A stretch of DNA of 64,000 bases from Bacilli bacterium (GCA_017432825.1 JAFRIJ010000007.1:1-64000), one strand, 5' to 3'; positions 7,846-16,613 are shown, counted from the stretch's first letter. Notes: generated from the sequence alone by a model not told the origin. Made by a program: numbers and translations.

Positions 7846-8778
7846 ATGAAACAAAAGAAAAACTATTCAACAGGACAAAAAGTAATTATATTTTTTTGTG
7901 CCTTTATAATTACTTTTATATCTATATGTAACATATTTAAAAATGATATAAGCTTTTTATTATTACAAAGAAAAGTAGAAAGAAAATATGGTAATAGTGC
8001 TCCCAACAGCTATTATATAGAAGATAATTTCGAATATGTAAATAACTATGAAAAATTAGAAGTAAATTCAAAACAAGATATTATTGATTCTATATATTAT
8101 TTAATTAATTCTGGAATAACATATTCCGAAAGATATTGTGGTAAAAATTATACAAATTGTTATAATGATATGAATGAAATAAGTAATAATGATAGTACAC
8201 TAAGTATCTTAAATAATTTTGTACACCCATATAATACATATAACAGTATTAAATTTAGTTTTAATGATGAAATAATAAAAATAACAATAACCCATACTTA
8301 TACAGAAAATGAAATAAAAGAAATAAATAATAAAGTTGATACAATTATTAAAGAAAACATAACTAATAACATGACTATAAAAGAAAAAATAAAAATAGTA
8401 CATGATTACATAATTAATAATACAGATTATGATACATTAAAAACAGAAAATATTAATGACACTACTTATAAATCTAATACAGCTTATGGAGTATTACTAG
8501 AAGGATTTGGTATTTGTAGTGGTTACTCAGACGCTATGAAAATATTCTTAGATAGATTTAATATAGTAAATTATAAAATAAATAATGATGAACACATATG
8601 GAATTTAGTACAATTAAATAGTAAATGGTATCATCTAGACTTAACTTGGGATGATCCTATAAGTGATAAAAACATAACTAGAGATAATTATTTTTTAATA
8701 GATAACAATACCTTAAAATTATTAAAAGACAATGAACATGATTTTAATGGAAATATCTTTAAAGAAGCAATAAAATAA
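7846..8778 (+). CDS. Membrane-anchored transglutaminase-like (papain-fold) protein
   Basis: A 310-residue protein with one N-terminal membrane anchor (about 13-30), so the rest faces outward. Residues about 180-290 are a transglutaminase-like domain. 'GFGICSGYSDAM' carries the nucleophile Cys 224, 'DEHIWNLVQL' carries His 250, and 'WYHLDLTWDDP' carries Asp 265, so the full catalytic triad is present. Such domains in Firmicutes act as cysteine proteases or cross-linkers on the surface or spore; the substrate is unknown. The gene stands alone on the plus strand between rpsT and spo0A, with GTGGTGAT upstream and its own terminator. Confidence 0.87.
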   Translation: MKQKKNYSTGQKVIIFFCAFIITFISICNIFKNDISFLLLQRKVERKYGNSAPNSYYIEDNFEYVNNYEKLEVNSKQDIIDSIYYLINSGITYSERYCGKNYTNCYNDMNEISNNDSTLSILNNFVHPYNTYNSIKFSFNDEIIKITITHTYTENEIKEINNKVDTIIKENITNNMTIKEKIKIVHDYIINNTDYDTLKTENINDTTYKSNTAYGVLLEGFGICSGYSDAMKIFLDRFNIVNYKINNDEHIWNLVQLNSKWYHLDLTWDDPISDKNITRDNYFLIDNNTLKLLKDNEHDFNGNIFKEAIK

Positions 8779-8805
8779 TACTTTAAAAAGTATTATTTTT
8801 TTATA
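8774..8805 (+). terminator. Intrinsic terminator of the transglutaminase-like gene
   Basis: Perfect 11-bp stem AATAATACTTT / AAAGTATTATT with a 2-base loop, then seven T; it begins at the gene's stop codon. Confidence 0.85.
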
Positions 8806-8809
8806 ATAT

Positions 8810-8840
8810 CAAAAACAAACTACTTTCTTAAGTAGTTTGT
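8810..8840 (-). terminator. Intrinsic terminator of spo0A
   Basis: Perfect 11-bp stem ACAAACTACTT / AAGTAGTTTGT with a 4-base loop and a T run on the minus strand, overlapping the spo0A stop. Confidence 0.88.
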
Positions 8841-9589
8841 TTCATAAATTCCAATCTTAATTTATCTGCTATAGTAACAATAAATTCCGAATTAGTAGGT
8901 TTAGCTTTATCAATATCAACACTATGTCCAAAAACATCTTCCATTAAATCCCAATTACCCCTATTCCAACTAACTTCAATAGCATGTCTAATAGCTCTTT
9001 CTACTCTAGATACAGTAGTATCAAATTTAGTAGCAATATCAGGATATAATTCTTTAGTAATACCACCAATTATATCAGGATTATTATAAATCATCATTAT
9101 ACCTTCTCTTATATATTGATAACCCTTTATATGAGAAGGCATTCCTAATTCATGTAACATTCTAGTAATAGATATCTCCAAATTATTTTTATATAAATTA
9201 AAACTCTTATTATCTAATTGTTTAAATACCTCTAGAACTCTATTTTCTAAATCTTCCAAATCAAATGGTTTTAATATATAATAATTAACTCCATATTCAC
9301 TAACTTTTCTAATCATATCAGAACTATTATATGAAGACTCAACAATAATATTAGTATTAATATTACGTTTTTTTAATTCTTCTAATACATATATACCATC
9401 TTTTTTAGGCATAATTAAATCTAATAGAATTAAATCATAGTTCTTACTATTAACAGCAGCATTTAATCCGTCCTCTCCATCATAATAAGCACCAACTACT
9501 TCTATTTTCTTACTATCTTTAAAATACTCCTTAATCATTTCAGTTAAATTAACATTATCATCAATTATCATAACCTTAATTTTTTCCAT
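8828..9589 (-). CDS. spo0A: Sporulation master regulator Spo0A
   Basis: A 253-residue response regulator. The receiver domain (1-120) has the acidic pocket Asp 10/Asp 11, the phosphoryl-acceptor Asp 57 in '[11 protein letters not shown]' and Lys 107. The C-terminal DNA-binding domain has the near-invariant Spo0A block '[20 protein letters not shown]' (144-163) and '[20 protein letters not shown]', the recognition helix that reads TGNCGAA boxes. It controls entry into sporulation. The gene is monocistronic between two terminators, and a TGTCGAA box lies 51 bases upstream, so autoregulation is likely. Confidence 0.97.
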   Translation of the reverse strand: MEKIKVMIIDDNVNLTEMIKEYFKDSKKIEVVGAYYDGEDGLNAAVNSKNYDLILLDLIMPKKDGIYVLEELKKRNINTNIIVESSYNSSDMIRKVSEYGVNYYILKPFDLEDLENRVLEVFKQLDNKSFNLYKNNLEISITRMLHELGMPSHIKGYQYIREGIMMIYNNPDIIGGITKELYPDIATKFDTTVSRVERAIRHAIEVSWNRGNWDLMEDVFGHSVDIDKAKPTNSEFIVTIADKLRLEFMKQTT

Positions 9590-9612
9590 AATTCTCCCTC
9601 TTTCTATTCTAA

Positions 9613-9646
9613 ATTATAAAACATAATTATTAAAAAAAATGTCGAA
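9613..9646 (-). promoter_or_regulatory. spo0A promoter with putative 0A box over a poor -35
   Basis: On the minus strand TATAAT (9613-9618) has no recognisable -35 at 17 bases (CATTTT at 9636-9641). A perfect core 0A box, TGTCGAA on the plus strand (9640-9646), overlaps that -35 position. An activator-type Spo0A site at its own promoter is the simplest reading; that is inference. Confidence 0.6.
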
Positions 9647-9647
9647 T

Positions 9648-9675
9648 AAAAAAGAAGTATCAAATTACTTCTTTT
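9648..9675 (-). terminator. Intrinsic terminator of the pgk-tpiA operon
   Basis: 9-bp stem AAAGAAGTA / TACTTCTTT with a 6-base loop, overlapping the stop of the triosephosphate isomerase-like gene, then a T run on the minus strand. It separates that operon from spo0A. Confidence 0.8.
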
Positions 9676-10354
9676 TATCAATATCTTTAATAATATTAAC
9701 TACATTATCTATATTAGTGGATAACTTACCAAGCATAATACCATTTAGCTTATCAATATTAAGAATATCTTTAATATTTTCCTTCTTTACTCCACCACCA
9801 TATAATATATTAGGTGATACATTATATTTTTTATATAAATAATCATAAATTGTATTTATATCTTCTTTTATTTGTAAAACAGTTTCCTTATTGCTAACTT
9901 CTAATGGTTCATAAGCAAATATAATAAAATTAATATTATCAATACCTTCTAACAAATCATCTAAAGTCTTCTTCATAGATTCACCACATTCTCCAAAACA
10001 CAATATTGGAATAATATTAGAATCTAAACAAGCATTTAATTTTTTCTTAATAATATCATGATTTTCTCCAAAATATTTCTTTCTTTCATAATGACCTACC
10101 AATGAATAGCAAACTCCCATTGATTTAATTTGAACAGGACTAATTTCTCCAGTATAGTCACCAAAAGATTCATAATAAATATTTTGAACTCCTACTCCCC
10201 AACTACAATGATTAACAAAACTTTCTAAATATATAGAACTAGGTAAAACCACAATACTATTATCTGTATCAATATTATTTAATTTATCAATATAGCTAGG
10301 AACATCATCATATTCTAAATTCATCTTATGATTTAGAATTATCATCTTTTTCAT
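9665..10354 (-). CDS. tpiA: Divergent triosephosphate isomerase
   Basis: A 229-residue TIM-barrel enzyme interconverting dihydroxyacetone phosphate and glyceraldehyde 3-phosphate. Catalytic residues are in place: Asn 8 and Lys 10 in 'LNHKMN', His 88 in 'VGHYERKKYFGE', Glu 149 in 'AYEPLEVS', and a phosphate loop 'YGGGVKKENI'. It is shorter than the usual ~250 residues. Active loop 6 reads P-L-E-V-S-N-K instead of the near-universal P-V-W-A-I-G-T-G-K, so the Trp hinge is missing. The start at the ATG at 10354 has GGAG nine bases upstream; the gene overlaps the glycosyltransferase end. Sitting with pgk supports a glycolytic role, but a paralogue with altered function is possible. Confidence 0.82.
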   Translation of the reverse strand: MKKMIILNHKMNLEYDDVPSYIDKLNNIDTDNSIVVLPSSIYLESFVNHCSWGVGVQNIYYESFGDYTGEISPVQIKSMGVCYSLVGHYERKKYFGENHDIIKKKLNACLDSNIIPILCFGECGESMKKTLDDLLEGIDNINFIIFAYEPLEVSNKETVLQIKEDINTIYDYLYKKYNVSPNILYGGGVKKENIKDILNIDKLNGIMLGKLSTNIDNVVNIIKDIDKKK

Positions 10355-11582
10355 CAGTTTCATCTCCATTAATAATCTTACTTACTTTATCAATAATAGG
10401 AATTTTATGCTTAGGCTTATTCTTAATAGCAATCTTATATACATCTAATATCTTTTCTGCAAAATATTTAGAAGAATGCATTTCAGATTCTATTCTAGCT
10501 TGCTTACTTAACTTATTAAGCAAATCTCTATCCTTATATAAGTTAATAATTGCCTTCTTATATTCTCTTCTATTATTAAATATAATGCCATTTAATCCAC
10601 TAATAACAGTAGTATTAAAACTCTCATCATTAATACAAACAACAGGTAACGATGCTGCCATAGCTTCAATTACAGTAAGACCTTGTGTTTCAGTAGTAGA
10701 TGCCGTAGCAAAAACATCACTAATCATATAATAAGTAATTACTTGTTCCCAAGGAACTTTACCAGTAAATATTACATTATCTTGAATATTATTCTTTTTA
10801 ACATATTCCTTATATGTAGGAGCATCAGGTCCATCTCCTACAACTAATAATTTAATTTTATTAGAAGTTTCCATTAAAGATTTCATAGAAGATAATAGTA
10901 AATCTAAATTCTTTTCTTTACCAATTCTTCCAACAAATAATATTACAAAATCATCTTTAGATAAACCTAATTTCTTACGAACTGCCAATTCATCTATTTT
11001 ATTATTTTCTCTATAAAACTTCTCTACCTCAATACCAGTAGGAACAATATATATATTTCTATCTACTTTATATTTATCCTTAAATAATTCATATGTCTTC
11101 TTAGTAGGCACAACTAACTCAGTAATAGTCTTATCACAATAAAACAAAGTAAAATATTCTACTAACTTTCTACTAGATTTTTTAAAATATCCCTTAGTAA
11201 TATAATGAATATAATCCTCATACATAGTATGATAAGTATGAACCAAAGGAATACCAAATTGCTTAGCAATAATTCTAGCAAAAGTTCCAACTCCAAACTC
11301 CGTTTGAGAATGTATAACATCTAAATTCCAATTTTTTATTTTATTAATAACTCTTAAAGGATAAATACCTGTCAATCTATAATCATATATACCAGTTGGA
11401 ACACCAGGTATTCTAATAATCTTATCATCATTTTCATATTTATAATGTAAATCTTCATTATTAACAGTTACAATATATACAATATGTCCCTTTTTTTCTA
11501 ATGCATTTTTTAACATTAAAACACTAGTAGTAACCCCATTAATAAAAGGAACGTAAGTATCTGTAAATATACCTATTCTCAT
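10326..11582 (-). CDS. Family 4 glycosyltransferase, diacylglycerol alpha-glucosyltransferase type
   Basis: A 418-residue GT-B fold enzyme. The N-terminus 'MRIGIFTDTYVPFINGVTTS' is characteristic of the glycolipid synthases of Firmicutes and Mollicutes (alpha-monoglucosyldiacylglycerol synthase group). The C-terminal half has 'FVGRIGKEKNLDLLL' and the donor-site E-x7-E motif in 'ASTTETQGLTVIEAMAAS'. It probably adds glucose or galactose to diacylglycerol on the inner leaflet. Its ATG shares four bases (ATGA) with the stop of the flippase-like gene, so the two are coupled, a common pairing in these bacteria. A Lys/Asp-rich tail ends the protein. Confidence 0.87.
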   Translation of the reverse strand: MRIGIFTDTYVPFINGVTTSVLMLKNALEKKGHIVYIVTVNNEDLHYKYENDDKIIRIPGVPTGIYDYRLTGIYPLRVINKIKNWNLDVIHSQTEFGVGTFARIIAKQFGIPLVHTYHTMYEDYIHYITKGYFKKSSRKLVEYFTLFYCDKTITELVVPTKKTYELFKDKYKVDRNIYIVPTGIEVEKFYRENNKIDELAVRKKLGLSKDDFVILFVGRIGKEKNLDLLLSSMKSLMETSNKIKLLVVGDGPDAPTYKEYVKKNNIQDNVIFTGKVPWEQVITYYMISDVFATASTTETQGLTVIEAMAASLPVVCINDESFNTTVISGLNGIIFNNRREYKKAIINLYKDRDLLNKLSKQARIESEMHSSKYFAEKILDVYKIAIKNKPKHKIPIIDKVSKIINGDETDEKDDNSKS

Positions 11583-12595
11583 ATCTTATCCCTCTTTCTA
11601 TACATAGATAATGCAATAGCACCAAAAATCATTCCCAAATAATAACTAACAAATCTCCATATTAACATTATAGCATTTACAACAGTTCCTCTAATCAAAT
11701 AACTAAAGAAGAAAACAAATCCATATTCTATTCCACCAGTTCCTCCAGGAACAGGAACAAAAGAACCAATAGTCATTACATATGCTGTTGTAACAACAAC
11801 TTTAATAATATTTAGATTAATACCAAAACCTAACGCTATAAAATATGGCATACTATATAACACTATTATAGCAAGCAAATCTATCAAAAGCATCTTTATA
11901 ACCATTTTTTTATGCTTACTTAATTCCATAGCATTATTATAAAATCCATCTAAATAATCATTAATCTTTTCTCTAGTTTTTTTCTCATCCTTAATAAATT
12001 TCATATCTACACCAACACGAATTAATTTATCACATAAAAAAGTACTAATCTTTCTTCCAAAACTTAATATAAAAGTAAATATTAATACCAAAATATTAAT
12101 AGTAAACCCTAAAATAACAAGTTTTTTTATTAAATGATCACTAGGAAACATATCAAAATAAAGATTATATAATAGAGCTAAAATACTAATAAATACAAAA
12201 GATATCTGATAAATAATAAAATTTTGTAAAGTAATATTAGTAGCTTTAGTAACTCTAATATTTTCATTATGCAAATAATATACCTCCATAGGTTGTCCTC
12301 CACCTGCAAAAGGAGTTATACCATGGAAAAATAAAATAATAAAATTAATTTGTAAACATCTTTTTAAAGATACATCCTCATTATTTAACTTAATAACATT
12401 ATAATGTGTAATACTAAATAAAAATCTACACAAACATAAGCAAATAATAGCAATTACAACACACAAATGATTCATATTAATAATAGAATCAATTATTTCA
12501 TGATAATTATTCCTTAAAGAAAAATATAAAACAATAATCAAAACAATAAGAATTATTACAATATTTATAACAAACTTTTTTAAATTATTTTTCAT
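11579..12595 (-). CDS. Flippase-like integral membrane protein (YbhN / lysyl-PG synthase TM family)
   Basis: A 338-residue protein with about eight membrane segments, matching the membrane part of MprF and YbhN/UPF0104 proteins. Typical are the 'LKRCLQINFIILFFHGITPFAGGGQPMEVYYL' region (about 78-110) with its Gly-rich loop, and 'VPVPGGTGGIEYGF' (about 283-296). With the adjoining glycolipid glucosyltransferase it may move glycolipids across the membrane or tune their synthesis. The start overlaps the end of pgk, with GGTG upstream; it ends in a TGA stop. Confidence 0.87.
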   Translation of the reverse strand: MKNNLKKFVINIVIILIVLIIVLYFSLRNNYHEIIDSIINMNHLCVVIAIICLCLCRFLFSITHYNVIKLNNEDVSLKRCLQINFIILFFHGITPFAGGGQPMEVYYLHNENIRVTKATNITLQNFIIYQISFVFISILALLYNLYFDMFPSDHLIKKLVILGFTINILVLIFTFILSFGRKISTFLCDKLIRVGVDMKFIKDEKKTREKINDYLDGFYNNAMELSKHKKMVIKMLLIDLLAIIVLYSMPYFIALGFGINLNIIKVVVTTAYVMTIGSFVPVPGGTGGIEYGFVFFFSYLIRGTVVNAIMLIWRFVSYYLGMIFGAIALSMYRKRDKI

Positions 12596-13766
12596 TAATT
12601 ACACCAATACCAGGAAGAATTTTTCCTTCCAAATATTCAAGTGTTGCACCTCCTCCTGTAGAAACATGATAAAACTTACTAGAATCGCTTAATTTATTAA
12701 TAGAAGAAACTGAATCTCCTCCACCAACTAAACATTTAATATTATTATTAACTATATAGTCATATATAGCCTTTGTTCCTTTAGAATAATTATCATTTTC
12801 AAATAATCCCATAGGACCATTCATAATAACTCTCTTTGCATCTTTTAAATTATCTATAAATAAAGAAATACTAGAAGGGCCAATATCAAGTCCCATCTCA
12901 TTATCATGAATATCATCTATATTACATACTCTATAATCATTACTATCCATACTATTAGAAACAACCGTATCAATAGGTAATATAATTTTATCACCATATC
13001 TATCTAACATATCCTGACAAAAATCAATAGATTCATTATCCAATAAAGAAGTACCTATATTATATCCCTTTGACTTCAAAAAAGTATATGCCATACCTCC
13101 ACCAATTATTAATTTATCACACTTAGTAATTAAATTATCAATAACCTTAATTTTATCACTAACTTTAGCTCCCCCCATAATAACTACAAAAGGATGACTA
13201 TCTTCATTCATAATAGAATCTAACTTACTAACCTCTTCCATAACAAGAAACCCAATTCCATTAGGAAGTAACTTACCAACACCAACATTAGAAGCATGAC
13301 ATCTATGACAAGTACCATATGCATCATTAATAAAAATGTCTCCTAAACTAGCCCAATAAGAAGCCAAATCCATATCACAAGAACTTTCTTTCTTACAATC
13401 TAAATCTTCATATCTAGTATTTTGAATAAGCAATACTTCTCCTTTGTTTAGACTATTAACCATATTAGATAAATTATCTCCCCTAGTCTCATTAGAAAAC
13501 TTAACTTTAACACCTAACAACTCACTTAATCTAACACTAACAGGATATAAATTATTTTTTTCTAAATCATTTTCTTCCTTAATTTTACCTAAATGAGATA
13601 ATATTATAGCAGTTCCTCCATTATCTATAATATAACGTATAGATCTTAAACTAGCCCTAATTCTAGTATCATCACTAATAATACCATCTTTTATAGGGAC
13701 ATTTAAATCACATCTAATAATTACTTTCTTACCATCTAAATCAAAATCCTTAATAGTTCTCTTCAA
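12585..13766 (-). CDS. pgk: Phosphoglycerate kinase
   Basis: A 393-residue glycolytic enzyme making ATP from 1,3-bisphosphoglycerate. Landmarks: 'KKVIIRCDLNVPIKDG' (14-29) with the substrate-binding Arg/Asp, 'LSHLGK', 'FINDAYGTCHRCHAS', 'VIMGGAKVSDKI', 'NGPMGLFE', and 'STGGGATLEYLEG' near the end. Two Cys replace the usual Ala in the 'GTAHRAHAS' motif, a harmless-looking variant. Translation starts at a TTG (13766) after GGTGAT. It is the first gene of a four-gene operon leading through glycolipid genes to tpiA; gapA and eno are not in the window. Confidence 0.96.
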   Translation of the reverse strand: MKRTIKDFDLDGKKVIIRCDLNVPIKDGIISDDTRIRASLRSIRYIIDNGGTAIILSHLGKIKEENDLEKNNLYPVSVRLSELLGVKVKFSNETRGDNLSNMVNSLNKGEVLLIQNTRYEDLDCKKESSCDMDLASYWASLGDIFINDAYGTCHRCHASNVGVGKLLPNGIGFLVMEEVSKLDSIMNEDSHPFVVIMGGAKVSDKIKVIDNLITKCDKLIIGGGMAYTFLKSKGYNIGTSLLDNESIDFCQDMLDRYGDKIILPIDTVVSNSMDSNDYRVCNIDDIHDNEMGLDIGPSSISLFIDNLKDAKRVIMNGPMGLFENDNYSKGTKAIYDYIVNNNIKCLVGGGDSVSSINKLSDSSKFYHVSTGGGATLEYLEGKILPGIGVINEK

Positions 13767-13783
13767 TATATATCACCATCTAA

Positions 13784-13812
13784 ATTATATCAAATAAAAC
13801 CACTTTAGTAAA
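13784..13812 (-). promoter_or_regulatory. Promoter of the pgk operon
   Basis: TTTACT (13807-13812), 17 bases, TATAAT (13784-13789) on the minus strand, 18 bases before the TTG start of pgk. Confidence 0.75.
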
Positions 13813-13874
13813 TGTTAATTATTTAATTATACACTTATTAATAAAGGTAACAAATAATAACAATAATTATCATG

Positions 13875-13909
13875 AAAAAGTACATTCAATAATTAAAATC
13901 AAATGTACT
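13875..13909 (-). terminator. Intrinsic terminator of the rubrerythrin-DUF1294 run
   Basis: 8-bp stem AGTACATT / AATGTACT with a 15-base loop and a T run on the minus strand, just after the DUF1294 gene. Confidence 0.7.
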
Positions 13910-13917
13910 AATAACCA

Positions 13918-14172
13918 TTAAATAAATTCATATACTATAATTACAATCCAAATAATAGCAAATAAATAAACAAACTTAAACTTTATCTTTCTAGTCTTAT
14001 GATGGAATATATGCATACCTAATATAAATCCAAAACATCCACCTGCAACAGATATAGTAAGTAACTTCTCTTCACTAATTCTATAAGTATTATTAATAGC
14101 ACTCCTTTTATCAACACCACACAAAAGAAAAGCTAAAATATTAATTATTATTAAATATATTATTAAATTCAT
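13918..14172 (-). CDS. Small DUF1294 membrane protein
   Basis: An 84-residue protein with two to three membrane segments and the DUF1294 pattern: 'GVDKRSAINNTYRISEEKLL', then 'GGCFGFILGM' and 'HHKTRKIKFKF'. The Asp-Lys near the first helix and the F/H-H-K-T-rk motif define the family, whose function is unknown. A GTG start four codons upstream is possible; I took the ATG at 14172. The gene overlaps the end of the rluA-type gene by about 30 bases and is the last of the run. Confidence 0.82.
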   Translation of the reverse strand: MNLIIYLIIINILAFLLCGVDKRSAINNTYRISEEKLLTISVAGGCFGFILGMHIFHHKTRKIKFKFVYLFAIIWIVIIVYEFI

Positions 14173-14986
14173 AAGGTATCTCACATTTAAAAGTAATTAA
14201 CTTATTATCTATAGGATTAATTAAAGATATCTCATAATGATGAAGCATTAACCTCTTAAAAGAATTGTCTTTAGAAAAATACTTATTATCACCTACTATA
14301 GGATGTTTCATTTCACTCATATGAACCCTTATTTGGTTCTTTCTACCAGTTTCTATATTAATATCAAGTAAAGTATACTTATTATTATATTTAATAGGAT
14401 TATAATTAGTAATAGCGCGTTTCCCACCAAAATTAGTACTATGAGATACTGTTAATTTATCCTCATATAAATAGTTATCTATTCTACCACTACTAGTAAT
14501 CTTACCAGATACTAAAGCAATATATTTTCTACTCTTAACAATATCATTCCAATTATCTTGAAGCCTATTCTTTAACCATTCATGTTTAGAAAATATAACC
14601 ATACCAGATGTTTCCTTATCAATTCTATTAACAATAAAAGCATATTCATTCTTACTATTTAAATATTCCCTTACCTCTCTATATAAAGTATTTTCAATAT
14701 TTTTATTAATTTTAGAAGTACTAATAGTAAGAAGCCCATTAGGTTTATTCACAACTAAATAATTATCATCTTCATAAATAATTACAAGATTACTCCTAAT
14801 AGAATCACTAATACTAATAACATCTCCCTCGCTAACATTAAAAGGTAATTTTTTAATACACTTATCATTAACATAAACAAAACCCAATTTAACTAATGTC
14901 TTAACTTTGTTTTTAGCAATGCCATTGCAAGATAAAACAGAAATCAAACTATCATCTTTTAATACCCTAAACGTCTTTTTTTTCAT
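14141..14986 (-). CDS. RluA-family pseudouridine synthase with S4 domain
   Basis: A 281-residue enzyme. An S4 RNA-binding domain occupies about 12-60 ('SVLSCNGIAKNKVKTLVKLGFVYVN'). The catalytic domain has 'VVNKPNGLL' and the active-site motif N-R-I-D-K-E-T-S-G (120-128), with catalytic Asp 123; the usual first residue is His. A later 'TGRKNQIRVHMSEMKHPIVGD' is also typical. It converts uridine to pseudouridine in rRNA or tRNA; which of RluB/C/D types it is cannot be told. The start overlaps the Nudix gene by 20 bases, with no strong ribosome site of its own, so translation is probably coupled. Confidence 0.88.
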   Translation of the reverse strand: MKKKTFRVLKDDSLISVLSCNGIAKNKVKTLVKLGFVYVNDKCIKKLPFNVSEGDVISISDSIRSNLVIIYEDDNYLVVNKPNGLLTISTSKINKNIENTLYREVREYLNSKNEYAFIVNRIDKETSGMVIFSKHEWLKNRLQDNWNDIVKSRKYIALVSGKITSSGRIDNYLYEDKLTVSHSTNFGGKRAITNYNPIKYNNKYTLLDINIETGRKNQIRVHMSEMKHPIVGDNKYFSKDNSFKRLMLHHYEISLINPIDNKLITFKCEIPYEFNNIFNNN

Positions 14987-15386
14987 AAGTAAGATATTCT
15001 ACAGCCTTTCTAAGTATTTCCTTAGTATCATTATGAGTAATAATATCATAAGCACTATCAACATCATACCAATTAATCTCTGCTATCTCACTAGATTGTG
15101 GAATAACATCATTATTAATTGGAGTTGCAACAAAATATACAACATCCTTAATAACACCCTGTTTAGGACTATAAGTATTAATAAATCTAAAACCATCATC
15201 TATAATTACATCTAAATTAGTTTCTTCCTTTATTTCCCTAATAGCAGTCTCAATCTCTGTTTCATTTTTTTCCATATGTCCCTTAGAAAAAGCATAATGA
15301 CCACTATTATGTTTAATAACTAAAACTTTTAATACATCATCAAAATATTTATAAATAACTGCACCACAAGATTTTTCTTTCTCCAT
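14967..15386 (-). CDS. Nudix hydrolase, Ap4A-pyrophosphatase-like
   Basis: A 139-residue Nudix protein beginning MEKEKSCGAVIY. The Nudix box is 'GHMEKNETEIETAIREIKEE' plus T-N-L (about 37-59), with all acidic metal ligands present and Asn instead of Gly near its end, as in dinucleoside-tetraphosphate hydrolases. An in-frame start further upstream is possible, but it would begin inside the rubrerythrin terminator hairpin; the ATG at 15386 has GGTGGTGAT upstream. The gene lies between rubrerythrin and the pseudouridine synthase. Substrate inferred only from family resemblance. Confidence 0.85.
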   Translation of the reverse strand: MEKEKSCGAVIYKYFDDVLKVLVIKHNSGHYAFSKGHMEKNETEIETAIREIKEETNLDVIIDDGFRFINTYSPKQGVIKDVVYFVATPINNDVIPQSSEIAEINWYDVDSAYDIITHNDTKEILRKAVEYLTYEKKDV

Positions 15387-15398
15387 ACTATCACCACC

Positions 15399-15418
15399 AA
15401 AAAAGAGCACAAAGCCCT
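15399..15418 (-). terminator. Weak hairpin with T run after rubrerythrin
   Basis: 5-bp stem AGGGC / GCTCT (one G-T pair) and six T on the minus strand, just after the rubrerythrin stop. It may give partial termination before the Nudix gene. Confidence 0.5.
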
Positions 15419-15420
15419 TA

Positions 15421-15960
15421 TTAATAATTCTCACTAATTAATTCAAAATAACTTTGTGGATGAGCACAAACAGGACACACAGCTGGAGCATTTTTACCTA
15501 CTACAACATGTCCGCAATTACGACAAATCCATATAGAATCTCCATCACGAGAAAATACTACCTTATCTTCAATATTCTTAAGTAATTTCTTATATCTTTC
15601 TTCGTGATGTTTTTCAATCTCTCCTACCATCTTAAATTTATTAGCTAAAGCCTTATATCCTTCCTCTTCTGCTACACGAGCAAACTCTTTATACATATCC
15701 GTCCACTCATAATTCTCGCCATCAGCTGCAGCTTTTAAATTATCAACAGTACTAGGAACTTCTCCTCCATTTAATTCCTTAAACCACATCTTAGCATGTT
15801 CTTTCTCATTATTAGCAGTCTCTTCAAATATAGCTGCTATTTGTTCATAACCATCCTTCTTAGCCTTACTAGCAAAATAAGTATACTTATTTCTAGCTTG
15901 ACTTTCTCCTGCAAAAGCAGTAAGTAAATTTTGATAAGTTTTACTATCTTTAAATTCCAT
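15421..15960 (-). CDS. rbr: Rubrerythrin
   Basis: A 179-residue non-heme iron protein that reduces hydrogen peroxide in anaerobes. The N-terminal four-helix ferritin-like domain (1-135) has the diiron ligand pattern with Glu 19 in '[10 protein letters not shown]' and Glu 52 / His 55 in 'NEKEHAKMW'. The C-terminal rubredoxin-like domain has Cys 146, 149, 162 and 165 in C-x2-C pairs. The protein is soluble and takes electrons from rubredoxin or an NADH-dependent reductase. A clear promoter precedes it, and the next gene downstream is a Nudix hydrolase. It fits an anaerobic lifestyle together with the class III ribonucleotide reductase. Confidence 0.95.
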   Translation of the reverse strand: MEFKDSKTYQNLLTAFAGESQARNKYTYFASKAKKDGYEQIAAIFEETANNEKEHAKMWFKELNGGEVPSTVDNLKAAADGENYEWTDMYKEFARVAEEEGYKALANKFKMVGEIEKHHEERYKKLLKNIEDKVVFSRDGDSIWICRNCGHVVVGKNAPAVCPVCAHPQSYFELISENY

Positions 15961-15985
15961 AACACACCTCTTTCATATCATCATA

Positions 15986-16014
15986 ATTATAACATTTATA
16001 ATTATTATTTACAA
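15986..16014 (-). promoter_or_regulatory. Promoter of rubrerythrin
   Basis: TTGTAA (16009-16014), 17 bases, TATAAT (15986-15991) on the minus strand, 26 bases upstream of the start. Confidence 0.75.
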
Positions 16015-16015
16015 C

Positions 16016-16576
16016 CTAAAACACATAAAAACCATATATAAATCCACATATAGAACCTACAATATGACTCATATGTGAAACTTTATCTCTTTTATTAATA
16101 CCATCCCTAATTTCCCCAACTATATAAAATAAAAATATAAGTATTAAAGTAATAGGTACTTTACCACTTTCTATATTAACTAAAGAAGATAATAATATCA
16201 TCATATAAGTAATACCACTAGACCCCAATATAATAGTTTTCTTACTACAAATAATATTAACTAAAGCAGTAACAAAAGAAGTAATTAATATCATAATAAT
16301 CAAATTATAACTACCATATTTTTCTTCTATCATAGGACCAATCAACAATATATATAAAAAATTATTCCTAAAATGATTAAAATTACTATGTCCCAATACA
16401 TGAGTAAACATCCTAATATAAGTAAAAGGATTAATAATATTACCCCTACCACTAGAAAATAACATTTTATTAGCTTTACCCTTAGTTATTTTATTAAATA
16501 TAAGTACCATTAAAGAAATAAAAAAAAAAGATAAAATAACTAAAGAATTATATCCCAAATAATCTAAATACTCCAT
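16016..16576 (-). CDS. Rhomboid-family intramembrane serine protease
   Basis: A 186-residue polytopic protease with six membrane segments, the minimal rhomboid core. 'HSNFNHFRNNFLYILLIGPMIEEKYG' gives the His/Asn of the first active-site helix. 'IILGSSGITYMM' contains the G-x-S-G nucleophile, and 'SHMSHIVGSICGFIYG' the catalytic His. It cleaves single-pass membrane proteins within the bilayer; no substrate is apparent in the window. An upstream GTG is possible; the ATG at 16576 has AGGTGG before it. The gene is flanked by the rseP terminator upstream and the rubrerythrin promoter downstream. Confidence 0.9.
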   Translation of the reverse strand: MEYLDYLGYNSLVILSFFFISLMVLIFNKITKGKANKMLFSSGRGNIINPFTYIRMFTHVLGHSNFNHFRNNFLYILLIGPMIEEKYGSYNLIIMILITSFVTALVNIICSKKTIILGSSGITYMMILLSSLVNIESGKVPITLILIFLFYIVGEIRDGINKRDKVSHMSHIVGSICGFIYGFYVF

Positions 16577-16613
16577 ATAATCCACCTACTAACCATAATA
16601 TCACATAATAAGT

